Origin: Microbacterium esteraromaticum
GTDB taxonomy: Bacteria > Actinomycetota > Actinomycetes > Actinomycetales > Microbacteriaceae
DNA: 64,000 bases
NCBI RefSeq assembly: GCF_014084045.1
Contig: NZ_CP043732.1
Location: 2,480,001 to 2,544,000, forward strand
Direction of reading: 5' to 3'
The notes beneath the pieces were generated by a model that worked only from the letters and a program-made list of their open reading frames with translations, was not told the DNA's origin and searched no databases. Positions 1-8,238 of the stretch are shown here, piece after piece (the stretch's first letter is position 1; each line of letters starts with the position of its first letter). Position numbers and translations under genes: made by a program.

Positions 1-71
1 TCGCTGAAGCTCACATGCGCCCCGACGCCGACTGCAGCGCCCGGGTCGCACTTGCGTAACAGTCATCAAGC

Positions 72-176
72 CTAATGCCAAACGGATTCCGAAACGTCTG
101 CGTCGGGCGCCGTTTCGCATCCGGCGATCACGCAGTGCGCGGGCACAGCAGCATTCTGTAAGATCATGCCCACCAT
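72..176 (-). CDS. possible 34-residue peptide ORF
   Basis: A short open frame read leftward starts at ATG 176, with a strong purine-rich Shine-Dalgarno (AAGAAGGAGGG) six bases upstream, and stops at TAG 72. The predicted peptide (begins MVGMILQNAAV) matches no family I recognise. It is reported because the ribosome binding site is unusually good for otherwise gene-free sequence; the rest of 1-245 shows no other gene. It could be a chance frame. Confidence 0.25.
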   Translation of the reverse strand: MVGMILQNAAVPAHCVIAGCETAPDADVSESVWH

Positions 177-245
177 GGACGACCCTCCTTCTTGTAGTAC
201 ATCGCCCCACCGCCCGCTCCTCGAGGAAATCGAGGGTCACAGCTG

Positions 246-1562
246 ATGGAATTCCTGCTGTTGGGCGTGGGGCTGCTGCTCATCGTGGGGACGGGGCTCT
301 TCGTCGCCAGCGAGTTCGCTCTGGTCAATCTCGACCGTGCGGAACTCGAAGCCCGTCAGGCCAGGGGGGAGTCCCGCCTCAGCCTGACGATCCGGGCACT
401 GAAGATCACCTCCACGCACCTGTCGTCGGCCCAGCTGGGTATCACGCTGACGACCCTGCTCACCGGTTACACGATGGAGCCGGCGATCTCGAAGCTGCTC
501 GCTCCGCTTCTCGAGGCCTGGGGTGTTCCGGATGCGGCTGCGACGCCGATCTCGGTGACCGTGGCGATGCTCATCGCGACCTTCCTCTCGATGATCCTCG
601 GAGAGCTCGTGCCGAAGAACTTCGCGCTCGCGCTGCCCCGGGCCACGGCGAAGCTCGTGATCCCGTTCCAGACGGTGTTCACCGCCGTGTTCAAGCCGGC
701 CATCGTGGTGCTCAACGGCAGCGCCAACGGCGTGCTGCGCAGCATGGGCATCGAGCCCAAGGAGGAGCTCTCCGGCTCGCGCAGCGCCGAGGAGCTGTCG
801 TCGCTGGTGCGGCGATCGGCGAGCCAGGGCGTGCTCGAGAAGGACACCGCGACGCTGCTCGATCGCAGTCTGAACTTCGCCAGGCTGACGGCCGACGACA
901 TCATGACCCCACGGCCGAGCATGCACGCGATCGCGGTCGGCAACTCCGCCGATGACGTCATCCGGCTCGCGCGCCGCACCGGCCACAGCCGGTTCCCGGT
1001 GTACGACGACGACCTCGACGACATCACCGGCGTGGTGCATGTGAAGGCCGCCGTCTCCGTGCCGCGCGAGAAGCGGGCCGAGGTGCCCGTCGGCGCCCTG
1101 AGCACCGAGCCGCTGCGAGTGCCGGAGACCGTGCACCTCGACGTGCTCGTCGCGGAGCTGCGCAGCAAGGGGTATCAGCTGGCCGTCGTGGTCGACGAGT
1201 ACGGCGGAACCGCCGGCATCGTGACCCTCGAGGACCTCATCGAGGAGATCGTCGGCGAGGTGTCGGACGAACACGACCGCAGCCGCGCCGGCATCGTGCG
1301 ACGCGTCGACTCGATCACCTTTCCCGGCGAGCTGCGACCCGACGAGCTGCTCGCTCGCACCGGCATCGAGGTGCCGGTCGGCGACGTGTACGACACGGTC
1401 GCCGGATTCATGATGAGCCGCCTCGAGCGGCTGCCCGTGATCGATGACGAGGTGCGCATCGAGACCGGCGTGCTGCGCGTCGTGCGCATGGATGGGCGGC
1501 GCATCGATCGCGTCAGGTACACGGCCGACCCGGTCGATGACGCGACGGAGGTCGAGCGATGA
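246..1562 (+). CDS. CNNM/CBS-domain transmembrane protein (HlyC/CorC family)
   Basis: Membrane protein of 438 residues in the CNNM family, often annotated as hemolysin C-like and linked to divalent cation (Mg2+/Co2+) transport or homeostasis. The N-terminus has several hydrophobic segments with the family signature LGITLTTLLTGY and GELVPKNFALALP at about 65-130. A tandem CBS region follows (about 200-330; VVVDEYGGTAGIVTLEDLIEE is recognisable in pieces), then a C-terminal CorC_HlyC domain. Its stop overlaps the start of the next paralogue by 4 nt, so the two are probably translated together and may act as a heteromer. The ribosome binding site is weak (GAGGG about 11 nt upstream). Confidence 0.92.
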   Translation: MEFLLLGVGLLLIVGTGLFVASEFALVNLDRAELEARQARGESRLSLTIRALKITSTHLSSAQLGITLTTLLTGYTMEPAISKLLAPLLEAWGVPDAAATPISVTVAMLIATFLSMILGELVPKNFALALPRATAKLVIPFQTVFTAVFKPAIVVLNGSANGVLRSMGIEPKEELSGSRSAEELSSLVRRSASQGVLEKDTATLLDRSLNFARLTADDIMTPRPSMHAIAVGNSADDVIRLARRTGHSRFPVYDDDLDDITGVVHVKAAVSVPREKRAEVPVGALSTEPLRVPETVHLDVLVAELRSKGYQLAVVVDEYGGTAGIVTLEDLIEEIVGEVSDEHDRSRAGIVRRVDSITFPGELRPDELLARTGIEVPVGDVYDTVAGFMMSRLERLPVIDDEVRIETGVLRVVRMDGRRIDRVRYTADPVDDATEVER

Positions 1563-2620
1563 GCGACTGGGCAGGACTCGTATGGCTCGTCGTGCTGCTG
1601 GCGGCGAACGCGTTCTTCGTCGGCGGCGAGTTCGCCGTCATCTCGGCGCGCCGCTCGCAGATCGAGCCGCTCGCCGAACGCGGCTCCCGCGCGGCGAAGA
1701 CCGCGCTGTACGCGATGGAGCACGCCACGCTGATGCTGGCCACCTCGCAGCTGGGCATCACGATCTGCTCGCTGCTGATCCTGAACGTCTCGGAGCCCGC
1801 CATCCATCACCTGCTCGAGGTGCCGATGCACGCGCTCGGCTGGGACCCGGCGGTCATCACCGTGAGCGCGTTCGTGATCACCCTCGCGCTCGTGTCGTTC
1901 CTGCACGTGGTGTTCGGCGAGATGGTTCCGAAGAACCTCGCATTCTCGATCCCCGATCGCGCCGTGCTGGTGCTCGCGCCGCCCCTGGTGTGGGTCTCGC
2001 GCGTGTTCCGGCACATCATCTGGGCGCTCAACGGCATCGCGAACGGGGTGCTGCGCCTGTTCGGGGTGGAGCCCAAGAACGAGGCTGCCTCGACGTTCAC
2101 GCTCGAGGAGGTCGCCACGATCGTCGACCGCTCCCGGCGCGAGGGCGTGCTGACGGACTCGTCCGGCGCGGTGGCGGCCGCTGTGGAGTTCACCGACAAG
2201 AAGGCGCGCGACATCGCGGTGCCGCTCGCCGACCTGGTCACCCTGCCCGAGACGGCGACCCCCGACGACGTCGAGCGGGCGGTCGCGCGCTACGGCTTCT
2301 CGCGCTACGTGATCGTCGACGACGAGCGGATGCCCGTCGGCTACGTTCACCTCAAGGACGTGCTGCGTGCCGCGGAGGGACCTGAGCCGGACGAGAAGGT
2401 CACCCAGCCTCTGCCGTCCAAGCGCATCCACCACATGCTGCCCGTGCAGGAGGACACCGACCTCGAGGACGCGCTCGCGTCGATGCGCCGCGCCGGACGC
2501 CACCTCGCCAAGGTGCGCGACAGCTCTGGCGCGACCACCGCGGTGCTGTTCCTCGAGGACATCCTCGAGGAACTGGTCGGCGAGGTGCAGGACGCCACCC
2601 GGCGCGGTCACGGGCGCTGA
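1559..2620 (+). CDS. second CNNM/CBS-domain transmembrane protein
   Basis: Paralogue of the preceding gene, 353 residues, starting at the ATGA overlap. It has the same hydrophobic N-terminal CNNM domain with TSQLGITICSLLI and GEMVPKNLAFSIP, followed by a shorter CBS pair ending near LEDILEELVGEVQ. It appears to lack the full C-terminal CorC_HlyC domain found in the first copy. The arrangement of one long and one short CNNM gene is common in actinobacteria. The role in cation efflux or homeostasis is inferred from the family only. Confidence 0.92.
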   Translation: MSDWAGLVWLVVLLAANAFFVGGEFAVISARRSQIEPLAERGSRAAKTALYAMEHATLMLATSQLGITICSLLILNVSEPAIHHLLEVPMHALGWDPAVITVSAFVITLALVSFLHVVFGEMVPKNLAFSIPDRAVLVLAPPLVWVSRVFRHIIWALNGIANGVLRLFGVEPKNEAASTFTLEEVATIVDRSRREGVLTDSSGAVAAAVEFTDKKARDIAVPLADLVTLPETATPDDVERAVARYGFSRYVIVDDERMPVGYVHLKDVLRAAEGPEPDEKVTQPLPSKRIHHMLPVQEDTDLEDALASMRRAGRHLAKVRDSSGATTAVLFLEDILEELVGEVQDATRRGHGR

Positions 2621-2639
2621 CCGGGGAGCACACGGATCC

Positions 2640-2671
2640 GGCGGCACGGCGGGGTCACCTGCCGCGCCGCC
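2640..2671. terminator. bidirectional hairpin between convergent genes
   Basis: An 11-bp GC-rich stem (2640-2650 with 2661-2671, one mismatch) lies between the convergent CNNM operon and the flavin oxidoreductase gene. There is no U-tract, so it is a candidate terminator by position and structure only. Confidence 0.45.
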
Positions 2672-2680
2672 GCCGTCTGC

Positions 2681-3766
2681 CTAGCGCCAGCGCGCGCGAA
2701 GATACTGCGGCTGCCAGCGCACCTCTGCGCCGAGCTCGTGAGCGGCGCGGAGCCCGAAGTGCGGGTCGCGCAGCCATTCCCGCCCCGCGAAGATCGCGTC
2801 CGCGGCTCCTGACGTGAGGATCTCCTCTGCCTGAGCGCCGGTGGTGATCAGGCCGACCGCAGCGGTCGGGAGGTCGCCGTCGCCGCGCACGGTCCGTGCG
2901 AAGGGCACCTGGAACCCCGGCCTGTAGTCGATGCGCGGACGCGCCACGATGCCGCCGCTCGAGACGTCGACGAGGTCGGCGCCCGCGACCATCGCCCAGC
3001 GCCCCACCTGTGCGGCCTGCTCCGGCGTGAAGCCGCCGTCGGCGTAGTCGGTGGCGGAGAGGCGGACGAAGACCGGCAGTCCCTCGCCGGCCACCCCGCG
3101 CACGGCGGCGACGATGCGCAGCAGCAGCCGTGCCCGGTTCTCGAGCGAGCCACCGTACTCGTCGTCGCGCATGTTCGACAGCGGCGAGAGGAACTCGTGC
3201 AGCAGGTAGCCGTGCGCGCCGTGCACCTCGAGCACGTCGAAGCCGGCATCCACGGCGCGCCGGGCGGCATCGGCGAAGGCCGAGACGACGCGCTCGATCC
3301 CGTCCGCGTCCAGAGCGGAGGGCTCCGCGTAGTAGTCGTCGAATGCGATCGCGGAGGGGGCGACAGTCGGCCAGCCGCCATCCGCCGGCGGCACACTGCC
3401 GCGCAGTTCGGCCCACGGCCACCAGGTCGACGCCATCCGCCCGGCATGGGCGAGCTGGATGCCGATCAGGCCGCCGCGATCGTGCACCTCGGTGACGATC
3501 CGCGCCCACTCGTGCTGCTGCTCGGCGTTCCAGATGCCGGTGTCGCGCGGTGAGATGCGCCCCTCCGGCACCACTCCGGTGGCCTCCGCCATGATCAGCC
3601 CCGCCCCACCGGAGGCGAACTGCGAAAGGTGCGTGCGGTGCCAGCTCTGCGGCACGCCGTCCACGGCGCTGTACATGCACATCGGCGACACCCAGAGTCG
3701 GTTCGGGAGGGTGAGCGAGCGGAGGGTGAGGGGCGTGAAGAGCTGTGGAGTGGAGAGCGGGGTCAC
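2681..3766 (-). CDS. NADH:flavin oxidoreductase, YqjM-type old yellow enzyme
   Basis: FMN-dependent ene-reductase of 361 residues with a TIM-barrel fold; reduces activated C=C bonds with NAD(P)H. The N-terminus NRLWVSPMCMYS contains the cysteine typical of the thermophilic/YqjM class, and the barrel carries EVHGAHGYLLHEFLSPL followed by NMRDDEYGGSLENR, the conserved FMN-binding region. The start is GTG 3766, chosen because a TAGCGT box ends 6 nt upstream in a palindromic promoter shared with the divergent nnrD-like gene. Physiological substrate unknown; oxidative or electrophile stress is a family-based guess. Confidence 0.93.
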   Translation of the reverse strand: MTPLSTPQLFTPLTLRSLTLPNRLWVSPMCMYSAVDGVPQSWHRTHLSQFASGGAGLIMAEATGVVPEGRISPRDTGIWNAEQQHEWARIVTEVHDRGGLIGIQLAHAGRMASTWWPWAELRGSVPPADGGWPTVAPSAIAFDDYYAEPSALDADGIERVVSAFADAARRAVDAGFDVLEVHGAHGYLLHEFLSPLSNMRDDEYGGSLENRARLLLRIVAAVRGVAGEGLPVFVRLSATDYADGGFTPEQAAQVGRWAMVAGADLVDVSSGGIVARPRIDYRPGFQVPFARTVRGDGDLPTAAVGLITTGAQAEEILTSGAADAIFAGREWLRDPHFGLRAAHELGAEVRWQPQYLRARWR

Positions 3767-3772
3767 ATCTCG

Positions 3773-3809
3773 ACGCTAGCGCCCCGCCGGGGGTGCGGGG
3801 CGCTAGCGT
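3773..3809. promoter_or_regulatory. palindromic divergent promoter, leaderless in both directions
   Basis: A perfect 14-bp inverted repeat (3773-3786 with 3796-3809, extendable by one pair) lies between the start codons of the flavin oxidoreductase (GTG 3766) and the NAD(P)HX dehydratase (ATG 3817). Each arm ends with TAGCGT oriented outward, 6 nt from one start codon and 7 nt from the other. This fits two -10 boxes driving leaderless mRNAs, with the palindrome itself a possible operator. Confidence 0.6.
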
Positions 3810-3816
3810 GGTGTCC

Positions 3817-4650
3817 ATGCTGCGGGAGTGGACGAGGGCCGACACGAGCGTGCTGCTTCGTGTGCCGAGCGTCGACGACGACAAGTACTCACGGGGTGTG
3901 GTCGGCCTGCGCACCGGCTCGGCGGCGTACCCGGGGGCCGCGGTGCTCGGCGTCGAGGCGGCGTGGCGGGCCGGCGCGGGCTACGTGCTGTACACCGGCG
4001 AGGCGAGGGATGCCGTGCTGGCGAAACGTCCCGAGACGGTCGCGAGGACCGAGGTGGGCAGGACGCGGGTCGGGGCCTGGGTGATCGGCTCGGGGACGGA
4101 TGCCGAGCATCGCAGCGCTGACGAGCGCGCGGAGCTCGACGCGATCCTGCGCGGCGACGCGGCCGTCGTCGTGGATGCCGGGGCTCTGGACCTCGCCGGC
4201 GAGGGCTCCGCGCCGACGCTGCTCACACCGCATGCCGGCGAGTTCGCGCAGCTGCGCGCCCGGCTGGGGCTCGATGAGCTCGACCTGTCGCATGAGGACG
4301 ACAGGACGACCGCTGTGGTCGAGACCGCGAGGCGACTGCGCGCGACCGTGCTGCTCAAGGGCGCGCGGACCGTCATAGCCGGGCCGGACCACGACCCGAT
4401 CGTGGTGGGCAACGCACCGTCGTGGCTGTCCACCGCCGGCACCGGGGACGTCCTCGCCGGAGTCATCGGGGCGCTGGTCGCGGCGGATCCCGGACGGCCG
4501 CTGGCGCAGTCGGCCGCGGCCGCCGCCTGGCTGCACGGGCATGCCGCGGCACGGGCATCCGGAGCCGCGCACGGCGCAGCCGGGCATCCGATCGTCGCCC
4601 TCGACGTCGCCGACGCGCTGCCGGGCGCCATCGGCGAGCTGCTGTCGTGA
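3817..4650 (+). CDS. nnrD: ADP-dependent NAD(P)H-hydrate dehydratase
   Basis: Repairs the hydrated, damaged forms of NADH and NADPH using ADP. The protein has 277 residues from ATG 3817 (MLREWTRADTSVLLRVP). Family marks are the N-terminal region with YSRGVVGLRTGS, the middle LLTPHAGEFAQL, LLKGARTVIAG, and the diagnostic C-terminal STAGTGDVLAGVIGAL loop that binds nucleotide. It lacks the N-terminal NAD(P)HX epimerase domain of bifunctional Nnr. The ATG is chosen over upstream in-frame codons because TAGCGT ends 7 nt before it. Pairing with a flavin enzyme that consumes NAD(P)H suggests a cofactor-repair context. Confidence 0.92.
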   Translation: MLREWTRADTSVLLRVPSVDDDKYSRGVVGLRTGSAAYPGAAVLGVEAAWRAGAGYVLYTGEARDAVLAKRPETVARTEVGRTRVGAWVIGSGTDAEHRSADERAELDAILRGDAAVVVDAGALDLAGEGSAPTLLTPHAGEFAQLRARLGLDELDLSHEDDRTTAVVETARRLRATVLLKGARTVIAGPDHDPIVVGNAPSWLSTAGTGDVLAGVIGALVAADPGRPLAQSAAAAAWLHGHAAARASGAAHGAAGHPIVALDVADALPGAIGELLS

Positions 4651-4666
4651 CACCGGGGCGACGGGT

Positions 4667-5875
4667 GTGAGATCGCGATCGTGGCCGCTCTGGGCGGCGT
4701 TCCTCGGGGCGCACCTGCTCGTCGCCGTCTCCGGATGGCTGCTCCCTAGCCAGCCGATGGGCGATGTCGTGCTCGTCTACCAGCCGTGGTCGGCGGCGGC
4801 GCTCGGCGGCGGCACGATCGTCGGCGTGACCGAGAACTGGGTCTACCCGCAGCTCGCCCTGCTGCCGATGCTGCTCGCCCAGCCGCTCGCCCTGCCGTTC
4901 GTGCCGCTGCTGGGCACCGCGGGCGCGTACCTGGTCGGCTGGGCCGTGCTGGTGACCGTCTGCGACGCGCTGGGGCTCGCCGTGCTGCTGCGCGACGCGG
5001 GCCGGCCTCGGCGGCTGGCCGCGTGGTTCTGGATCGCCGCCCTGCTGCTGCTCGGGCCGATCGCCATGTACCGCATCGACGCGATCACGCTTCCCGTCGC
5101 CCTGGCAGGCGGGCTGTGGCTCGCCACGCATCCACGCCTGGGAGCCTCGATGCTCGCCGTCGGCGCGTGGATCAAGATCTGGCCGGGAGCGCTCCTGGTG
5201 GCCGCGGTGGCGGCGGGCCGGCACCGTATGGAGCTGCTGATCACCGCGGCATCGGCCACCGCAGTCATCGTCGTGGCGCTGCTCGGGCTCGGCGCAGGCG
5301 ATCGGCTGCTCGGCTTCCTCACCGCCCAGACGGGACGAGGGCTGCAGATCGAGGCCGTCGCCGCAACGCCCTTCCTCTGGGCGGCGACCAGGGGAGAGGC
5401 GAGGATCGAGTACAGCCTCGACATCCTCACCTACCAGGTCATCGCTCCCGCGGCCACGGCCATCGCCGCGGCCATGACGCCGCTGATGGTGCTCGCGTTC
5501 GGCGGCATCCTGGCTCTCGGCGTCGTCCGCGCGCGAGCAGGCGCTCGCTGGCAGCGTCTGCTCCCGCCTCTCGCGCTCGCGCTGATCACCGCCCTGATCG
5601 TCACCAACAAAGTGGGTTCGCCGCAGTTCACCGTCTGGCTGATCGCCCCGGCGATGCTCTGGATCGTCTTCGACCGGGCCCGCGCGCACGCGCCGGCGGC
5701 TCTCGTGCTGCTGCTGTGTGCGCTCACCTTCAGCGTCTACCCGCTCACCTACGCAGGACTCCTCGCCGCCGATGCGCTGCCGGTTCTGCTGCTCACCGTC
5801 CGCAATGGCATGCTCGTGGTGCTGCTGGTCGTCGCGCTGCGCGCGGTGCTGCGAACTCCGACGCCCGCCCGCTGA
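4667..5875 (+). CDS. DUF2029-type polytopic membrane glycosyltransferase-like protein
   Basis: Membrane protein of 402 residues from GTG 4667, with about ten hydrophobic segments. Features such as YQPWS near the N-terminus, the intramembrane AWIKIWPGALL and a late TNKVGSPQFTVWLIAP segment resemble the GT87/DUF2029 family, which in actinobacteria uses polyprenyl-phosphate sugars in cell-envelope glycan synthesis. It starts 16 nt after nnrD and is probably cotranscribed. Donor and acceptor cannot be told from sequence. Confidence 0.75.
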   Translation: MRSRSWPLWAAFLGAHLLVAVSGWLLPSQPMGDVVLVYQPWSAAALGGGTIVGVTENWVYPQLALLPMLLAQPLALPFVPLLGTAGAYLVGWAVLVTVCDALGLAVLLRDAGRPRRLAAWFWIAALLLLGPIAMYRIDAITLPVALAGGLWLATHPRLGASMLAVGAWIKIWPGALLVAAVAAGRHRMELLITAASATAVIVVALLGLGAGDRLLGFLTAQTGRGLQIEAVAATPFLWAATRGEARIEYSLDILTYQVIAPAATAIAAAMTPLMVLAFGGILALGVVRARAGARWQRLLPPLALALITALIVTNKVGSPQFTVWLIAPAMLWIVFDRARAHAPAALVLLLCALTFSVYPLTYAGLLAADALPVLLLTVRNGMLVVLLVVALRAVLRTPTPAR

Positions 5876-5916
5876 CCGTGCAGAGAGACCAGAGATCCAC
5901 ACCAACAGGAGGAACC

Positions 5917-6234
5917 ATGCTCGTCGCATTCTCAGTAGCCCCGTCGGGCGACGGCCGCTCAGGCGATTCCGTGCACGATGCCGTCGCCGCCGCCGTCACG
6001 GTGGTGCGCGAGTCGGGCCTCGCTCATCGCACCACCAGCATGTTCACCGAGGTGGAAGGGCCCGACTGGGACTCGGTGATGGAGGTGGTCAAGCGCGCCA
6101 CAGAGGCCGTCATGCCGTTCGGATCGCGCGTCTCGCTCGTGCTCAAGGCCGATATCCGGCCCGGATACACCGGTGAGCTGGATGCCAAGATCGAGCGCCT
6201 CGAGCGGGCTATCGACGAGTCTGAGGGCTCGTAG
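5917..6234 (+). CDS. thiamine-binding (MTH1187/YkoF-like) protein
   Basis: Small cytosolic protein of 105 residues with the ferredoxin-like DUF77 fold. It begins MLVAFSVAPSG and contains HRTTSMFTEVEG and SLVLKADIRPGY, which match the family of small thiamine-binding proteins. A strong AGGAGGA at 5907 precedes the ATG by a normal spacing. Function in thiamine handling comes from the family only. Confidence 0.85.
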   Translation: MLVAFSVAPSGDGRSGDSVHDAVAAAVTVVRESGLAHRTTSMFTEVEGPDWDSVMEVVKRATEAVMPFGSRVSLVLKADIRPGYTGELDAKIERLERAIDESEGS

Positions 6235-6242
6235 GACTGCTG

Positions 6243-6896
6243 ATGAGCGACACGGCGGACGCCATGCGCGTCGCCGGCACCGCCGTGGTGCTGCGCGACA
6301 GCGCGCACGGCATCGAGGTGCTGCTGCTGCGGCGACCGGCGACCGGATCGTTCGCCGGGGCCTGGGTGTTCCCCGGCGGTCGTGTCGATGGAGCCGATGA
6401 GCGAGCCGGCGAGGACGAGGAGCAGGCAGCCAGGCGCGCGGCGGTGCGGGAGACCGCGGAGGAGGTCGGCGTCGGCATCCGGGATCTCGTCACCCTGTCG
6501 CGCTGGGTGCCGCCGGCGGAGACGCCGGTGAGATTCCGCACCTGGTTCTTCCTCGCCCGTGAGAGCGGCGATCCGCTGCGGCCGAACCCCGGCGAGATCG
6601 AGGAGGCCGAGTGGATGACGCCGGAGCGGGCCTTCGACCGGCACGCCTCGGGTGAGCTCATGCTGTTCCCGCCGACCTGGGTCACCCTGTACTCGCTGCG
6701 CGATCACGGCGACGTCGACGCCGCGTTCGCGTCGGTCAGCGCCTTCGCGCGCTACGAGACGCGAATGCAGAAGCTCGACGACGGGATGCGAGCGCTGTGG
6801 GCGGGCGATGAGGAGCATCCCGACGCTCCTGGCGGCCCCGGCGCCAGGCATCGGCTCACGATGGGACCGCCACCCTGGGTCTACGAGCGCGACTGA
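6243..6896 (+). CDS. NUDIX hydrolase
   Basis: Protein of 217 residues with a Nudix box spread as GGRVDG...AAVRETAEEVGV in which the REx2EE-x-G core is intact. It resembles NUDT19/CoA-pyrophosphatase-like actinobacterial members because of the long C-terminal part (SRWVPPAETPVRFRTWFFLA). Substrate unassigned. It starts 8 nt after the thiamine-binding gene and ends 6 nt from the convergent metX stop, leaving no room for a separate terminator. Confidence 0.9.
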   Translation: MSDTADAMRVAGTAVVLRDSAHGIEVLLLRRPATGSFAGAWVFPGGRVDGADERAGEDEEQAARRAAVRETAEEVGVGIRDLVTLSRWVPPAETPVRFRTWFFLARESGDPLRPNPGEIEEAEWMTPERAFDRHASGELMLFPPTWVTLYSLRDHGDVDAAFASVSAFARYETRMQKLDDGMRALWAGDEEHPDAPGGPGARHRLTMGPPPWVYERD

Positions 6897-6902
6897 ACGG
6901 CG

Positions 6903-8108
6903 TCACGTCGCGAGCAGCCGCTCCAGGTGCGCGCCGACCGGTTCCGTCTCGATGAGGAACCCGTCGTGGCCGAAGTCGCTCGTGAGCACCACGGCCTCAT
7001 CGTCGATCATGTTCGGGATGCTGCGTGCGATGCGCTGCTGCCCGTCGACGGGGAACAGCCTGTCGGTGTCGATGCCGAGCACGAGGGTCTTCGCCGTCAC
7101 GGTGTGCAGCGCCTGCTCCACACCGCCGCGGTCCCGGCCGATGTCGTGCGAGTTCATGGCCTCGACCACGGTGAGGTAGCTGTTCGCGTCGAATCGGCGG
7201 GTGAACTTGTTGCCGTGGAAGTCGAGGTACGACTCGACCGCGAACCGTCCGCCGCGGCCGAGCGGTGAGACGTCGGACTGCCAGGAGCGCTGGAAACGCT
7301 GATTCAGCTCGATGGGGCTGCGGTAGTTCAGCAGCGCCATACGGCGTGCCAGTGCCAGTCCGCGGTGCGGGCCCTCGCCGAGAGCTGCGTCGTAGTACTC
7401 GCCGCCGGCGAATCTCGGGTCCATGCGCACCGTCTCGAGCTGGACGAAGTTCAGCGCCAGCTGGTCGGCTGTGGTCACGGGAGGAGACGACAGCACCGCG
7501 AGTCGCTCGACGCGCTCGGGCTGCATCACACCCCATTCGAGTGCGTGCATGCCGCCCATGGAGCCGCCGACCACCGCCGCCCAGCGCTCGATGCCCAGCG
7601 CGTCGGCGAGGCGGATCTGAGCCGAGACCTGGTCGCGGATCGTGAGGTAGGGGAATCGGGATGCCCACTCCCTGCCGTCGGGGGCGATGCTCGCCGGGCC
7701 CGTCGACCCCTGGCATCCGCCCAGCATGTTCGGGGCGATCACGAACCACCGGTCGGTGTCGATCGCGGCGCCGGGGCCGACGATCTCGTCCCACCAGCCG
7801 GCGGTGGGGTGGCCTGCACCCGCGGCGCCGCGCACATGGCTGTCGCCGGTCAGCGCGTGCAGGATCAGCACGGCGTTGTCGCGCGCCTCGTTCAGCTCTC
7901 CCCATGACTCCCAGGCGAGCCGCGTGGCGGGCAGCACCTGTCCGTTCTCGGTGCGGAAGTCGCCGAGGAATGTGAAGCGCCGCTCGCCGACGGGGTCGCC
8001 GTCGCGCCAGGCTCCGGTCGCAGGCGGACGCGCGCGAAGCAGACGGACATCGGCCTCGGTCACGGGTGCCGAGGGCACCGTGTCCTCGGAGGTCGTCTGC
8101 CAGTCCAT
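6903..8108 (-). CDS. metX: homoserine O-acetyltransferase
   Basis: Acetylates homoserine with acetyl-CoA, the activation step of methionine synthesis. The 401-residue alpha/beta hydrolase-fold protein starts at ATG 8108 (MDWQTTSEDTVP). The nucleophile elbow is VVGGSMGGMHALEW at about 179-192 (Ser183), with NMLGGCQGSTGP upstream and a C-terminal FGHDGFLIE carrying the catalytic His. It lies downstream of metY on the same strand, with a 130-bp gap containing a strong hairpin, so the two steps are physically paired but may be separate transcripts. Confidence 0.96.
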   Translation of the reverse strand: MDWQTTSEDTVPSAPVTEADVRLLRARPPATGAWRDGDPVGERRFTFLGDFRTENGQVLPATRLAWESWGELNEARDNAVLILHALTGDSHVRGAAGAGHPTAGWWDEIVGPGAAIDTDRWFVIAPNMLGGCQGSTGPASIAPDGREWASRFPYLTIRDQVSAQIRLADALGIERWAAVVGGSMGGMHALEWGVMQPERVERLAVLSSPPVTTADQLALNFVQLETVRMDPRFAGGEYYDAALGEGPHRGLALARRMALLNYRSPIELNQRFQRSWQSDVSPLGRGGRFAVESYLDFHGNKFTRRFDANSYLTVVEAMNSHDIGRDRGGVEQALHTVTAKTLVLGIDTDRLFPVDGQQRIARSIPNMIDDEAVVLTSDFGHDGFLIETEPVGAHLERLLAT

Positions 8109-8190
8109 GCTCCCATTCTCGCCTGTCGATGGCCGGCGCCTCGGAAGGTTACGGGCCCTGTGCCGTGGGTGCATGGCGGCGGGAAGCGCT

Positions 8191-8220
8191 GATGCCCCGG
8201 ACCGAACGATCCGGGGCATC
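8191..8220 (-). terminator. strong hairpin after metY
   Basis: A perfect 11-bp stem (GATGCCCCGGA, 8191-8201, with 8210-8220) and 8-nt loop lie 19 nt beyond the metY stop and before metX. There is no U-tract. Likely a terminator or processing hairpin separating metY from metX. Confidence 0.6.
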
Positions 8221-8238
8221 AGCATCTGAGGAGGACGA

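Noticed and set aside
4463..5929. Long minus-strand frame of 488 codons opposite the DUF2029-like gene
   Set aside because: Its product is Arg/Gln/Glu/His-rich low-complexity sequence typical of an antisense shadow in high-GC DNA, while the plus strand gives a coherent membrane protein.
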